Source of the DNA: Taudactylus pleione
Lineage: Eukaryota > Chordata > Amphibia > Anura > Myobatrachidae
Direction of reading: 5' to 3'
DNA: 64,000 nt
Assembly (NCBI GenBank): GCA_031769625.1
Contig: JAUIMM010000088.1
Span: 8,189,501 to 8,253,500 of the forward strand
Shown here: piece by piece, positions 45,714 through 56,696 of the stretch
Position numbering within the stretch: the first letter of the stretch is position 1
How the letters are laid out: each line of letters opens with the position of its first letter
Notes under the pieces: generated by a model
Told to the model about the DNA's origin: nothing
Databases searched by the model: none
The model's input: only the letters and a program-made list of their open reading frames with translations
Made by a program: the position numbers and the translations under genes

Positions 45714-45760
<47 letters not shown>

Positions 45761-45770
45761 TATATATAAA
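45714..45770. repeat. (TA)n microsatellite
   Basis: Alternating TA with one 'cacata' interruption. Confidence 0.95.
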
Positions 45771-46455
45771 GACAAAATCCAACCCTCAATGCTACAAGAT
45801 GGTCTGTTGAATCTTTTCACCCTTTAAATACTCTGTTTGCATTATGATTATTAAGTACATATTTCCCAACACAACATGGTAACAATGAGCTTTAGTTTAG
45901 AAGATGCATCACTGCCTGATGTCCTCTGGAGCAATATTGTCTATTGTGGTTGCTCTGGGTTACAGGCACTTCTATGCAGCCTTTAGACTTCCTGGCCTGC
46001 CCCACCCACTTCAAACTCTGGTCCTGATTTAAAGATGGTGCTAAAGAACAGCTGCTGCGTCTTTGTACTCAGCGAATGTGCTCAAATATGCAAAAGCTGC
46101 AGGAGTCGTCTTAAGTAAAAAGACGCCCACTTCCGGCTTCTCTAATCCGCTGCTGCATCCGGAGACAAAGCATTGGAACAACTGTGTTACCATCGGACAT
46201 ACTCAGGATGTCCAGCAAAATCGCAAAGCCGGGATCAGTAGAGCTACGTTCAAGGACACGCCCAGAAAACGTGGCCGTCATGACCCTGTTTTCAGGAATG
46301 CTTCTCGTTGCTTCCTCCAAATGCCAGCAGTATGTTACTCATACTGTGGATTTGGGAGCAGCGCGACCGACGTCGCAGAAACAGGTCCGCATTATCAAAG
46401 ATCTGCAAGTATCAGAGATTTAAAATTTTACGTAAATTTCTGAATAAGGCTCTAA
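45771..46455. other. Unclassified DNA, possible degraded MITE
   Basis: 46020-46440 has a phrase structure typical of old non-autonomous elements ('ggtcctgatttaaagatggtgc', 'aagtaaaaagacgcccactt') but lacks defined ends. The frames at 46063-46443 overlap on both strands and are not convincing. Confidence 0.3.
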
Positions 46456-47303
46456 GGCCCGTATTCAATTTGAAGCGAAAAGTCCGAGGTCGATAGCTTT
46501 CGCCATCATCGCCGTTTTTCCTGGGGATAAAGTATCGGGCGCGTGCCCGCATATCCCCATATTCAATTAGGAATTGGCAAAAACGGGACCCGGTGGAAAG
46601 GTAAGGATCGAAAGTCCTGTCACTTTTGGGGAAATCAGCCTGTCACCCCCCAAAAGATGGTCTGACATGGGGAATCGCTATGGGTACCCACGAATTGGCC
46701 TGCTGAAGGTAATTGGGTTTTTTAAACGGCCACGACAGGTGCATTAATGCGTCTTTAAAGAACTGGTGAAGAATAGCATTTAGCGTCATATTTTTGAAAA
46801 AAATAACTAGTCCAATCACATTTGGGGTACATGAAAATGGGTGCAAGCATATTTTTAAGTCCCTAAAGTGAAGTTTTAAAATTCTTCAAAAATCCACCTG
46901 CCGCAACCAACTGCATTCTAGAAAACACCTGCTGCATAATTGGGGACCCCCCCCCCCCCGACTCTATTTCACTAGTTTTTAAGTTTGTCCCCCAACTTTT
47001 TTTTTTGCTTCCAAAAGTAAGCCACTTTTTGGGGGGTCTCCTAGGCTACTTTTTAAAATAAAATTAACACAGATTACTTTTAGGGGACATTCCAAAGGTT
47101 GCAGGGTATTTTTTTTTTAAGTTTGCACCCCTAAACCCCAATTCTGCACTTTTTTTCGCCACCTATTCTATGGTGAAAAGTTATCTCCGTTTTTTTACAA
47201 AGACTTTTCGCACCTGCATATTTATTAAAAATGGCGAAAATGACGTTATCGGCGAAAAATTATCGGTGATAACGGACTTTTCGCTCCTAATTGAATATGG
47301 CCC
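46456..47303. mobile_element. Foldback MITE with 'ggcccgtattcaatt' ends, 848 bp
   Basis: The left 'ggcccgtattcaattt' and right 'aattgaatatggccc' are inverse. Inner arms 'gcgaaaagtccgaggtcgatag' and 'ttatcggtgataacggacttttcgc' are also related. Flanking trinucleotides are 'taa' and 'tac'. Non-coding. Confidence 0.8.
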
Positions 47304-47780
47304 TACGTCGCTAAAAAGTTGCATAGAGCATTCATCCCATGGTCTGAGCGTACAGAGCGTGCAGAGAGTAGAAGGACCACCTGAGATGCATGGTCTCAGA
47401 AATGTATTGGAAGTGCAGTGGGCAATGCTCGGCGGTGACAGGGAGGTGGCTAGTCAGATGCACCGTCTTATGGGCGTGTTATGGGAGAGTCGCGGACGTG
47501 TCTCAGAATGTTGCGAACTCAAACACTTAATCGCTTACATTGGAGGCCATATGCTGATGGAGATTTTGACATACCATCGTACGCACGATGGCGCATCCAA
47601 TGGTAGCGCATAAAGACTCACAAAGTGGGTGTCTCAGCCCTTGCACATTTACACGCACTGGAGTACAACAGGGAAGGGTTTCTACTAGTATTACCATGCG
47701 GCATAAGACGTACACACGGACGCCGCTGCGCCCAACTCATAGTCAGCTCTTGGGGGCAGGGGAGACAGTCTCTGATTAAC
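47304..47780 (-). mobile_element. Repeat family X, reverse copy
   Basis: 47600-47670 ('caaagtgggtgtctcagccc', 'ttgcacatttacacgca') is the reverse of 10419-10470. Inner palindromes such as 'ccatcgtacgcacgatgg' suggest a foldback. Outer limits are unclear. Confidence 0.45.
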
Positions 47781-48150
47781 AACTACTTCACATGAAAGTA
47801 TACTGAGCTGGCCCCAGGTGTTTGGTGCTTCTTTTAGGACTTTTTCTAGGGTTACCTTGGTATATTGTTTTCATGTGCAGCTTTTTAACACAGGTGTAAC
47901 TTAACCAAGTATAAATATATACTAAACCTATCTTATGCAATTAACCAAATAAGTTTACCCAGAAAATATTTACCGATAGCCCAAGACAACTGGACCAGAC
48001 CTTGTGTATGTGAAATCATTTTTTTTTCAAAGAGAAATAACCATTATAAACAGAAATTATGATTTCAAACTAACAAAGCTGAGGTACATATAATGACAAT
48101 TTACATAGGCAAACAACTGACATCTCAATCATTTTCTCCTTTTAGGATGT
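47781..48150. other. Low-copy DNA, nothing recognised
   Basis: AT-rich sequence without repeat ends or coding signatures. Confidence 0.35.
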
Positions 48151-48164
48151 GAGGCATGGGAGGG

Positions 48165-48465
48165 ATCTTCAGGGTAGTTTATATCCCGCCTGTCGGCATG
48201 CTGGTGCTCAGAATGCAGGCAACGTATTCCCGATGTCAATCAGAATCCCTGCGCCAGCATCCAGATGGTAAGTATTGGGGTTAGGGTTAGGCATTAGGGG
48301 GAAGGTTAGGCTGCGGGGAGGGTGAGGTTAGGCTGCGGGGGTGGGGTGAAGTTTAGGGTTAGGGTTAGGATAATTACCTGCAGGTGTCGGTATCCCTAAC
48401 CCTGTCGGGATTCTGACCGCGGGATCCTGAGCGCTGGCATCCCGTACCCAACCCCTTTAGGGTAA
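48165..48465. mobile_element. MITE-like repeat with 'ggttaggg' core
   Basis: Flanks 'gcctgtcggcatgctggtgc' and 'ctgagcgctggcatcccgta', with 'gatgtcaatcagaatccc' against 'gtcgggattctgaccgcggg', are imperfect inverses around a degenerate 'ggttaggctgcgggg' and 'ggttagggttagg' core. The TTAGGG look-alikes are part of the element, not telomeric. Confidence 0.5.
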
Positions 48466-48904
48466 CCTCATGAATAGCCACCTCTAGTAGGTATGCCATG
48501 TCTGAGCGGTGTGTGGCAGGGCAGAACTAGCTGATGGCATGCTGATGTTGGATGTTGTGTAGGAGACTACAAGTAGGCAAGATAAAGCTGTCCACTAAAT
48601 GAAATAAAATGAGTGTTTTGCTCCCTACCAGCATTAGTGGGGGGGATCTTGCATTCTAGTATAGAGTTTTGTATCTCCATAGCTGTGGCTAACCTGTTGA
48701 TGATAGCATTGATGTTTGAAATCACATGTTGTCTCTGCCTCATTTGCCAAATAATATAGTTGTTATGACGGCATTGTGACAACTGTGGGGGTGAGTCAGT
48801 CTCAGACGGATCAGCTATTGCAGCTGCTAACATGCCTCTTGCATGCATTACTGATCTGAGCTGCGTCCTTGGACACAGCATCTGATCATGGGATCACTCA
48901 AGCT
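48466..48904. other. Low-copy DNA, nothing recognised
   Basis: No repeat terminus or coding domain was seen. Confidence 0.35.
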
Positions 48905-49150
48905 GGCAATCAGAGTTGCTCAAAAGAGGCCAGGAAATCTCCAGCAGCTGACCGAGATCCTGGCCTCTTCCCACCCCGCAACGGTGGTGACACGCATCCA
49001 TTTTGGGAAATGGAGGCTTTCGCTGCCCCTTCCCCGCCCAGAAACGGCAGCAGACTGTCAATCACTGAGAGTCTGCAGCCGGACTGCGTGCGGGATCGCA
49101 GACTCGTACTGCACATGCACAGTACGGGTCCTGCGCCAACGCAGAGCAGT
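48905..49150 (-). mobile_element. Foldback fragment, reverse of 15920-16150
   Basis: 'agaggccaggaaatctcc', 'gagatcctggcctcttccca', 'ggcagcagactgtcaatca' and 'cagactcgtactgcacatg' occur in the same order as the reverse complement of the foldback at 15875-16362. Both termini are missing. Confidence 0.65.
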
Positions 49151-49524
49151 TACAATCAGAGATGTGCACTACCCATCGGGTTAGTGTCCTTTGCAGCAGG
49201 TCTGACATGACCTGCTGCTCTCATACACACCCGGAAGAAGGCATATTGGACTCCCAATATGTATGTCTTTGAACTGCTTCCAGGGATCGCGGAGCAGCCA
49301 TTTACCAGAGGACATAGTCAGACAGTGTACATGAATGGCTACAAAACATTACTGTACATCCCATCGATGTGATATGATATATAAATTATATTTTTCAGTA
49401 GCCAGTTCATGTTTTACATGAATAGACCCCTAAAAGTTATAGGGAACACTTCATACATTAGATGGAATAACAATTATAGCTACTGATGGGGAAAGTGTGT
49501 GTGTCTACTCAGGGTGGACCATAC
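49151..49524. other. Low-copy DNA, nothing recognised
   Basis: No repeat end or coding signature was seen. Confidence 0.35.
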
Positions 49525-49882
49525 ATGCCTAACCTCCCGGTTTTGGCTAGGGCTCCTGATTTTTTGGGTAACCCCCTGCACCCCTGGAAGGGTAGGCACT
49601 TCTCCTGCATTCTACCCACTTCCTAGTGAAGAGGGCAGAATGGGAAGAATTTCTGCGGCGATCACGGGTCCCTGTGTACGGGGCAGGGCTTAATGATGTG
49701 ATTCTCCATGAATCGTGTAATTTAGCCCCGCCCCTATTTAAATTTAAACCAATCGTGACAATTTACATTGGAGGGGGTGGGGCTTAATGACGCGACCCAT
49801 CAGGCACCGCCCTCAGCACAACCCACCTGCTTCTCCTCCCCAGGCTTCTCCCGGGGAGGAGAAGCAAAAGGTAGGCAACTAT
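49525..49882 (+). mobile_element. Interspersed repeat, 'catacatgcctaacc...ggtaggcaactatg' family
   Basis: It starts 'catacatgcctaacctcccg' and ends 'aaaggtaggcaactatgg', an eroded inverse. The centre has repeated 'ggggcagggcttaatgatg' and 'ggggcttaatgacgcgac' and a local hairpin 'cttctcctcccc...ggggaggagaag' (49829-49864). It is the best-preserved of this family in the window. Confidence 0.65.
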
Positions 49883-50261
49883 GGGGTGGACAGACCCTCT
49901 TACATGTGGTAAGCAGCACACTGTGTGCGTCCCCTTCCCATTACTCACCATAGCGAGCCAGGGCTGGAGGCAGGGTGGTGGTAGCCAGGGTGGTGGTAGC
50001 CAGGGCAGGAGGCAGGGTGGTGGTGGCTGGGGTGGAAAGCAGGGTGTAGAGGTAGCCCCAGGATCCTTCCTTCTCTGATATGCTGCATGTGTGGGCATGC
50101 TGGGCGCTGGGTTGTGGTGACTGTGTGCATGGAGCATTTGTCTTCCTCTCAGCTCCCTCTGCTGGTTGGCACCCTACGTGCCTGCATAATCAAAGTATCG
50201 GTCAGGCTGACACTGTGGCTCCTGTAAGGCTGATGCATTGATAGAGGCCCAAATAGACTGT
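49883..50261. other. Unclassified; short tandem repeat at 49958-50035
   Basis: A short tandem of 'caggctggtggtagc'-like units ('agggtggtggtagccagg'). The surrounding sequence carries no recognised feature, and frames across it follow the repeat. Confidence 0.4.
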
Positions 50262-50838
50262 GGAGCTCATTCAGACCTGCTCGCAAGTTGCGGCCACTCG
50301 CTGGCAAAAAGGGGCCGGATATTTAAATTAAATTCTCGCACTGCGTGGCGTAAGGACGCCTTCTATGTCTTAGCGAGCTACGGCACTGAGCGCTCGCTAG
50401 TGTATAAAGACGACTCCTTTCCACTCACAATACACATCATCTCCGGGAATTGTAGGATTAATCGGTAACATCGAGAGCCATCGGAGCTGCTCGCAGCCCT
50501 TGAGGTAGCCTTACCCCGCCGCAAGCATTGCGATCAGTGCTGGCTGAAATACATGCAGGTGACATGTACAATGACTCTACTTTGCTAATTATGCACACCC
50601 TTTAAATGGCGTTTTGTCGGCCTGACACGCCTGCGTCCGCAACACCACTCCCCCGTTTACAAGCACCTTCCCGTTACCACCCATAAACAACACTGTCACT
50701 CAAAGTAGTGGGCAGTCTGTGTACTACAAGCGCACGATTCTCCATTGCTGAAACTGGCTTGCGCACACGCACTGTGGATTATACGCATACGCACTGAACA
50801 ACAATCGCCTGGCTGCGAGGTAACGGCTCTCAGGGCCT
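50262..50838. mobile_element. Foldback MITE, diverged 'gggcctgattcag' group
   Basis: The left end 'gctcattcagacctgctcgc' and right end 'ggctctcagggcctg' are weak inverses. The interior shares 'ggacgccttctatgtctta', 'caatacacatcatctccggg' and 'caagcaccttcccgttacca' with 11516-12102 (reverse). It is an old or rearranged copy. Confidence 0.6.
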
Positions 50839-52085
50839 GTATTAGTGCAGCGACATAAAGGAAACTTCTTAACAGAATGTGAGTGCACCATTACATCTAT
50901 GGGTTACTTGCTATTATTATTTATTACACTGCATATTAGCAAATATATTAGCAACCACTAATCATAGCTTGTATGCTGCTTAGCACTGTTGTTCTGTTTT
51001 ATTACTATTGGCCTACTTTATTATTGCTTGTACCATTTACCCACACTTGCTTGAACCTTGCTTTTACCTTGGAAAATGTTGTGGTGAACCGCACTCTTGC
51101 AACTGTGGTGGTGGTAGGATAAGGGGGAGGAAATGGGGGGGGGTGGAGGGAAGGGGTTGTGGTACAGGGTAGCAGGGAAGGAAGGCAAGGATAGAGCGGG
51201 GGGTGTTGGTGGGGCTGACTAGGTATAGGAGATAGGGGGTCGTGGGGGTGGTAAAGGGGAGAGGTGGGTACGTGTAAATGTGTATGCAAGGGGGGGAAGG
51301 GTTATGTGAGTGCTGCACCTTCTACAGGAATACCTAGTACTGTTGGAGATGAGAACTGAAAATAGGGGTTGGGTGCGCTCTCTTGTAGGTATTATGTAGG
51401 GTATTGTGTAGCGTGTGGTGACTAATGCGGTGTATTGAAAATCAGACACCAGATTGGGAGGCCAAACCGTTTAATGAGTAGACACAATGCTGCTGCGGAA
51501 TGGTTGGGGGGGGGGGGTGGATATGTATGTCCTGAGAGGTGGGGGGTCAGAACTAGGTGGGATGTGGGAATGGGGTAGTGAGTGGGTGTGTGACTGACTC
51601 AAAGGGGGAGATGGATGGACCATTTCAGGGGGTTCCTTACCGTGCGGTTCTTGACCAGAACGTCTCCCCTGCTGGACCTATGGTCAACAGTCTTGTGAGC
51701 AGTCTGGGTGGAATGGAATCAGTAGGTCTTGGTAAGTTCTGGTGGTGGCGGAGTCCCACACGTTGTGGATGGCAGTCTATACCTACCAGTAGAGTTGCCA
51801 CTGGAGTGGGCGATGACCCAAGACGTCTCTTGAAGTGGTGTGTCTTTGTCCTTGCTTGTACACGCAGTATTGCAGCTGGGTCGCAGTGTGTCAGTCTGCG
51901 TCTGGACTGGGGAGTTGCTGAACCCCACGATCCCGGGGACGTCCCGGTCCAGGGTAAAAGCCAGTTGCTACTGGTGCTAGCAGCTGACACGGACCCGGGG
52001 TGTCTTCTTGCTCTTACCTTATTCGCCCTATTGTATTAGATAAATTCATAATTTTAGCTTTTCACACCTTCTGTTGTTACCTGGT
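50839..52085. other. G-rich segment, unclassified
   Basis: 51080-51610 is strongly purine/G-rich on the plus strand, with a G run at 51508-51520 and many 'gggtggg' motifs. A 160-codon frame (51557-52039, plus) and a 117-codon frame opposite it have no domain I recognise. Composition resembles the untranslated or control part of a retroelement or GC-rich satellite, but no ends were found. Confidence 0.3.
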
Positions 52086-53110
52086 GTCACTGATAAAATA
52101 TACAGAAGGTTTCTCGTGTCAACCACATCTTCGTTTGAGCCACTGAAGACAGTAAGTAGATGTACAGTTACTATATGACAGCTCTAGGACCTAATTTCCC
52201 AGGGGTTATATAGGCAACTAGCTCTAGGAAGGATATGGTTATGGTCATGTTACTGCAATACTAACTCATTTTATTCAGTTATTTACAAATATATATATAT
52301 GTATTTTATGATTTGTATGAATAATAATTTTTATTTTTTGTTCTTTACATTTTTGCTTTTTTTCATGTATTTTTGTTATAAGCAATAAAATCAAATAAAT
52401 AGAAAAATGCATATTATTAATTACTTATTCCTATATAACAGAGCTGAGATTTTAATATTTGTATTATGTTTTACATTTTCAGTTCTGACTAGTAATTAAT
52501 AGATTATTACACATACATAGACACATTGATATTTGTGGAATTAATGATCACTCAATTGCCTACAGATAAGAAAGTAGTAATTACCAAAGCAATTTAATGC
52601 AGCAGCCCATGAGTTTACTGCTCTGGTCAGGGTTTGATCTCATCAACTTTTGCCATTATTGAATATAGAGTTTTCTGTGTTTCCTAAATTTGCCCACAAG
52701 ATGGCGATCAACTCTTAATATGCACATTAACTCCATTGTATTTTAAAGTTGATTCCTATTTTTTAATGACTTTAAGGGATCTATTTATCATGTTGTGATA
52801 ATCCATTTTCTGGAGTTTTCAATGCCGCATCCAATTTATCAACAGGGTTATCACAGAGAAATCAATTATTTATATTGTGGTGCCTTATTTTTTGGCTTTT
52901 ATGGTTTTACCACACTCAGGTATTGGGAATACAATGTTTTGTGAATTTATCACATAAGCTTTGCTTATTGCTGATTTTGATAGAAACATACATCTCATGG
53001 TGCAGGTATGCACGTCTTCCTCCTCCCCCTCAGGGTACACATTGTTGCAGCCATTGATGTTAGTATGGATACATGCTGATCTTGTCTGTTATCATTTCAT
53101 CTTACATAAG
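52086..53110. other. AT-rich low-copy DNA, no gene recognised
   Basis: No coding domain or element terminus was seen. It contains a weak CTCF-like motif at 52694-52708. Confidence 0.35.
52694..52708 (+). promoter_or_regulatory. CTCF-like motif (weak)
   Basis: 'ccacaagatggcgat' agrees with the CTCF core at 13 of 15 positions. Occupancy is unknown. Confidence 0.2.
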
Positions 53111-53233
53111 TAGGGATATGCGCTGACCCCGTGTTTTGGTTTTGGATCTGTATCTCCTTCGAGGTTTTGGATCTGGATTTGGTTTTACAAAACCACCCTT
53201 GCGTATGTTGGTTTTGGTTTTGCCTCTCTTCAG
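53111..53233 (-). mobile_element. hAT element, 3' end (interrupted)
   Basis: 'tagggatatgcgctgacc', 'gtgttttggttttggatctg' and 'caaaaccacccttgcg' parallel the left end of the complete hAT at 56946. The element is cut at 53233 by the hAT-N insertion 53234-54917 and continues after it at 54926. Confidence 0.75.
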
Positions 53234-54917
53234 CAGCGGTGAAACTAAGGGGGGGGGGTTTGAGCAGGGCGTGTGCCCTGGGCGCCATTGGACCGGCAGC
53301 ACAGGGGGCGCCGCCGGCCTTGGTTCAGGACAATGAGGTCAGTGTAGTGCTGACCGACTGGAGTTTGGTCAGCACTACACACGGTAAGAAACAGACAGCC
53401 GCCGGCCGGCGGCTGTGTGTTTGTTTTAATTAGCAGCAGGACCGGTGATAGGCTTCCATGAGCCCAGTGCCATCCTGTGCTGCATGGCCGCGCCCCTTCC
53501 CTCCCCCTGAGTGCTTACCCAATAGCGCTAGCGGGAGGGTAGAGGGCGGGCTCAGGCAGGGAGCAGGGCTGCGCTCCGGGCGACGGACCTTCTAGTTCGT
53601 GCCGGTGCCCGCCACTGATTAGCAGTCAATGAGAGTCAGACAGACTCTCATTGACTGCTGAGCCCACTGCCGCAGCCGGGCTAGAGACGTCATGACGTCT
53701 CTCCCATAATGCAGAACGGGCCGGCCAGGGAAGACAGAGGAACTGATGGCTGCGGCGGGAGAAGGAGCGGAGATTCAGGTAAGTCTTATTTATTCTGTTT
53801 ATTATGTGTGTGTCTGCTGGAGGGGGGGGGAGGCACCACTACTGGCTACTGGGGGCACTGCATCGGGGGAAGGGACCACTACTGGGACCTACTACTAAGG
53901 AGGGGACTACTGCTGGGGGCACTGCGTCAGGGGGGACCACTACTGGGGACTACTACTAAGGAGGGGACTACTACTGAAGGCACTGCTTTGGGGGGGGACT
54001 TCTACTGGGGGCACTGCATTGGGGGGGACCACTACTGGGGACACTGCATCATGGGGGACCACTAGTCGGGGAGGACTACTACTGTGGGCATTGCATCGAG
54101 GGGGACTACTACTGGGGGCACTATATAAAGGGCACTGTATAGGGGGACTACTACTAGGGGCACCATATAAGGGGCTTACTACTGGGGACACTGCACAGGA
54201 GGGACCACTACAGGGGGCACTGAAAAGGGGGAACCACTACAGGTAGCACTGCATAGGGGAGGATAACTACTGGGGGCCTGCATAAGGGAATCACTCTTGG
54301 GGGCACTGTATAAGGGGCACTACTGGGACCTGCATAAGGGGGATCACTCCTGGGGGCACTGTATAAGAGGTATTGCATATGGGGGATCACTACTGGGTGC
54401 CTGCATATGGGGGATCACTACTGGGGGCACTGTATAACTGGAACTAATGGGAGGCTGCATAAGGGGGACCACTACAGGGGGCACTGTATAAGAGGCACTG
54501 CATATGGGGGATCACTACTGGGGGCCTGCATAAGGGGGACCACTACTGGGGGCACTACTGGGGGGCTGCATTAGGGGGACCACTACTGGGGGTGCTGTAT
54601 AAGGGGCACTACTGGGGGCCTGCATACGAGGGACCACTACTGGGGGCATTGCATACTGGGGGTACTGTACTGGGGGCCTGCCCAAGGGGGACCACTACTA
54701 GGGACACTGCATAGGGGGAACTGTATAAGGGGCATTGCATTAAGTTGCATATGGATAGAAATGTTCCCAGTGACAAGAAAGGGGTGTGTGTCATGTTGGA
54801 CACGCACCATTTTTCAGTGACCACGCCTATTTTTCGCCACCTGTGGTGCGCGCACATAGAGGGGTGGCGCCATTTTTCAATTTGCCCTGGGCTCCAAATA
54901 CCCTAGTTACGTCACTG
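53234..54917. mobile_element. hAT-N element with perfect 8-bp TSD, 1684 bp
   Basis: Ends are 'cagcggtgaaactaagg' and 'ccctagttacgtcactg'. The direct repeat 'ctcttcag' lies at 53226-53233 and 54918-54925. It contains a perfect 17-bp-stem hairpin (53621-53659) and a long minisatellite (about 53840-54720). It also contains the tail 'tcatgttggacacgc' and 'tttgccctgggctccaaata' shared with 22287-23557. No transposase is present. Confidence 0.93.
53840..54720. repeat. Minisatellite, 'accactactgggggcactgc' unit
   Basis: About 25 degenerate units of 28-40 bp, internal to the hAT-N element. It is longer than in the relative at 22850-23360, so copy number changes between insertions. Confidence 0.92.
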
Positions 54918-54931
54918 CTCTTCAGATATGA

Positions 54932-55524
54932 GGGCCTGATTCAGACCCGGACGCTATATGCGGACAGTCGTTCAAAAAAAGGGGCCGGCTATTTAAATTG
55001 TGAGCTCGCTCATGGCGGTTTGTTGACGCCTCTATGTCTGAGCGAGCGAACGAAAAATGCGCTCGCTATTTTGTAAAGACGCCCCTTTGCCGTTCGCATC
55101 ACACGTCATCTCCGGTATTTATTAGATTAATCGGGAACATCGAAAGGCATCTGAACTGCTCGCAGTGCTTGTGGTAGGATTTTCTTACCACTATCACTGC
55201 GAGCAGTTCAGGCTAAAAGACAACCAAGTGACATGGTTGATGACGCTCCTTTACTAATTATGCACTCCCATTAAATGCCCTTTTTACCGTTAGGCACGCC
55301 TGTGTTCGGATCTCCACTCCCCCATTTTCAAGCACCTTCCCCTGTTACCACCCACAAACGGTACATTCTGTCAATCAAATTAGCAGCCACTCGCTGTTTT
55401 GCGAGCACTCGATTTCCAACCGCAATGACTGGTTTGCGCATGCGCATTACGACCCATACGCAGTTGTGCGAACACCGCTCAGAGCGAATGAGCGGCCGCT
55501 TACGAGCGGCTCTGAATCAGGCCC
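54932..55524. mobile_element. Foldback MITE, 'gggcctgattcag' group, 593 bp
   Basis: Ends are 'gggcctgattcagacccgg' and 'ggctctgaatcaggccc'. Flanking trinucleotides are 'tga' and 'tgt'. The interior is shared with 20349-21050 and 31497-32091. It lies inside the interrupted hAT copy. Confidence 0.85.
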
Positions 55525-55680
55525 TGTGTCCGCTGGGAAGAAAGACACGATGTATGACTTATTCCTAGGATCCAGCACGGTCGCCAAAATGTATTGATCC
55601 AATTGGAAGATCCTGACAACCCTTGGATCCTGGCTAAGCGAATAAAGAACTTGATCTACAAGTCCATTTGTCTGAAAGAT
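55525..55680 (-). pseudogene. hAT transposase fragment (central region)
   Basis: The minus strand encodes VVRIFQLDQYILATVLDPRN followed by KSYIVSFFPADT. The I(L)AT(V/L)LDPR motif is a conserved landmark of ZBED/hAT transposases, upstream of the C-terminal dimerisation region. The reading is cut at 55524 by the foldback insertion. On the other side it runs into a minisatellite. Only about 45 residues of an expected 600 or more remain. Confidence 0.7.
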
Positions 55681-56095
55681 GCCGAGGGGGAGGCTGAGAG
55701 ATGCCGAGAGGGAGGCTGAGAGATGCCGAGGGGGAGGCTGAGAGATGCCGAGGAACAGGGTGAGGGAGGAGGCTGAAAAGACAGGAGGTTGGAGTGACAG
55801 GGTAGGTGGCAGGAAGCTGGAGAGACAGGACAGGAGGCTGTAAAGACTGGAGTGACAGGGTAGGTGGCAGGAAGCTGGAGACACAGGGCAGGAGGCTGTA
55901 AAGACTGGAGACTGGAGTGACAGGGCAGGTGGCAGGAAGCTGGAGAGACAGGGCAGGAGGCTGTAAAGACTGGAGGCTGGAGTGGTGGTGCAGGAGGTTG
56001 TCCCTTACAGGAAGCTGGAAAGATGGGGACAGGATACTGTAAAGATAAGAGTTTGGAGAGACACAAGGGGCTGGAGGCTGGAGGGGTCTGGTTGA
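55681..56095. repeat. Minisatellites, 'gaggctgagagatgccgag' and 'ggaagctggagagacaggg' units
   Basis: Four units of about 28 bp ('agatgccgagggggaggctg') are followed by units of about 60 bp built on 'tgtaaagactggagtgacagg' and 'gtggcaggaagctggagaga'. Frames of up to 180 codons on the minus strand come from these repeats. Confidence 0.9.
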
Positions 56096-56199
56096 ACCTC
56101 TGTTGTATGATGATGACATTGGTTATGTTCCTACACAAACAGGCATCTTCTGGACCATGTGATCTCCTACATGAATAGTGAACACCAACTGAAAACACT

Positions 56200-56693
56200 G
56201 GGCTTGATTCATTACGGATTGCAACTGCAACAGCGTACGCAGTTCGGCCGATGGTGCCTACTGCGCATACATATGCATCGCAGTGCGCGTGCGCAAGTTA
56301 GCATTGTGATCTCATTGTGATCATCTACGCAGATACAAAGCCATCGCAGATCAAGAGACGGGACATCGGTGGTGACGGGGAGTTGTAGGAGAAACGCAGG
56401 TGTGCCTGTCCATTTGAAGGCCTTTGCATGGGCGTGCATAAAATTAGCCAATGCAACAGCATACTCACTACGTACAGACTTGTTGTAATTGTGTGTGAGG
56501 GCCGATGTTGCTCGATGTTCCTGATGTATACGCAGGACTGCAGGGTATTACAGATGTGAGATAGCGGTAGTGGGCGTCTCTATGCTGGCTGTGCGACGGC
56601 TTTGCGATTGCATTCATTAGCATATTTTCTCAGCAGATCTGCGTGCGCAATCGCAACCGCGATCAGAACAGCGATCCATAGTGAATCAGGCCC
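56200..56693. mobile_element. Foldback MITE with 3-bp TSD, 494 bp
   Basis: Ends are 'gggcttgattcattacgg' and 'tagtgaatcaggccc'. The trinucleotide 'act' is repeated at 56197-56199 and 56694-56696. Truncated relatives are at 1181-1428 and 25610-26023. Confidence 0.85.
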
Positions 56694-56696
56694 ACT

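Noticed and set aside
48290..48370. TTAGGG-like motifs suggesting an interstitial telomere
   Set aside because: Only a few imperfect 'ggttaggg' units, embedded in a MITE-like repeat together with 'ggttaggctgcgggg' variants.
51557..52039. 160-codon open frame in a G-rich region
   Set aside because: An overlapping 117-codon frame on the other strand is equally open, there is no recognised motif, and composition explains both.
55634..56198. 160-180 codon minus-strand frames rich in Ser/Pro/Leu
   Set aside because: They are produced by the minisatellites at 55681-56095, not by a protein gene.
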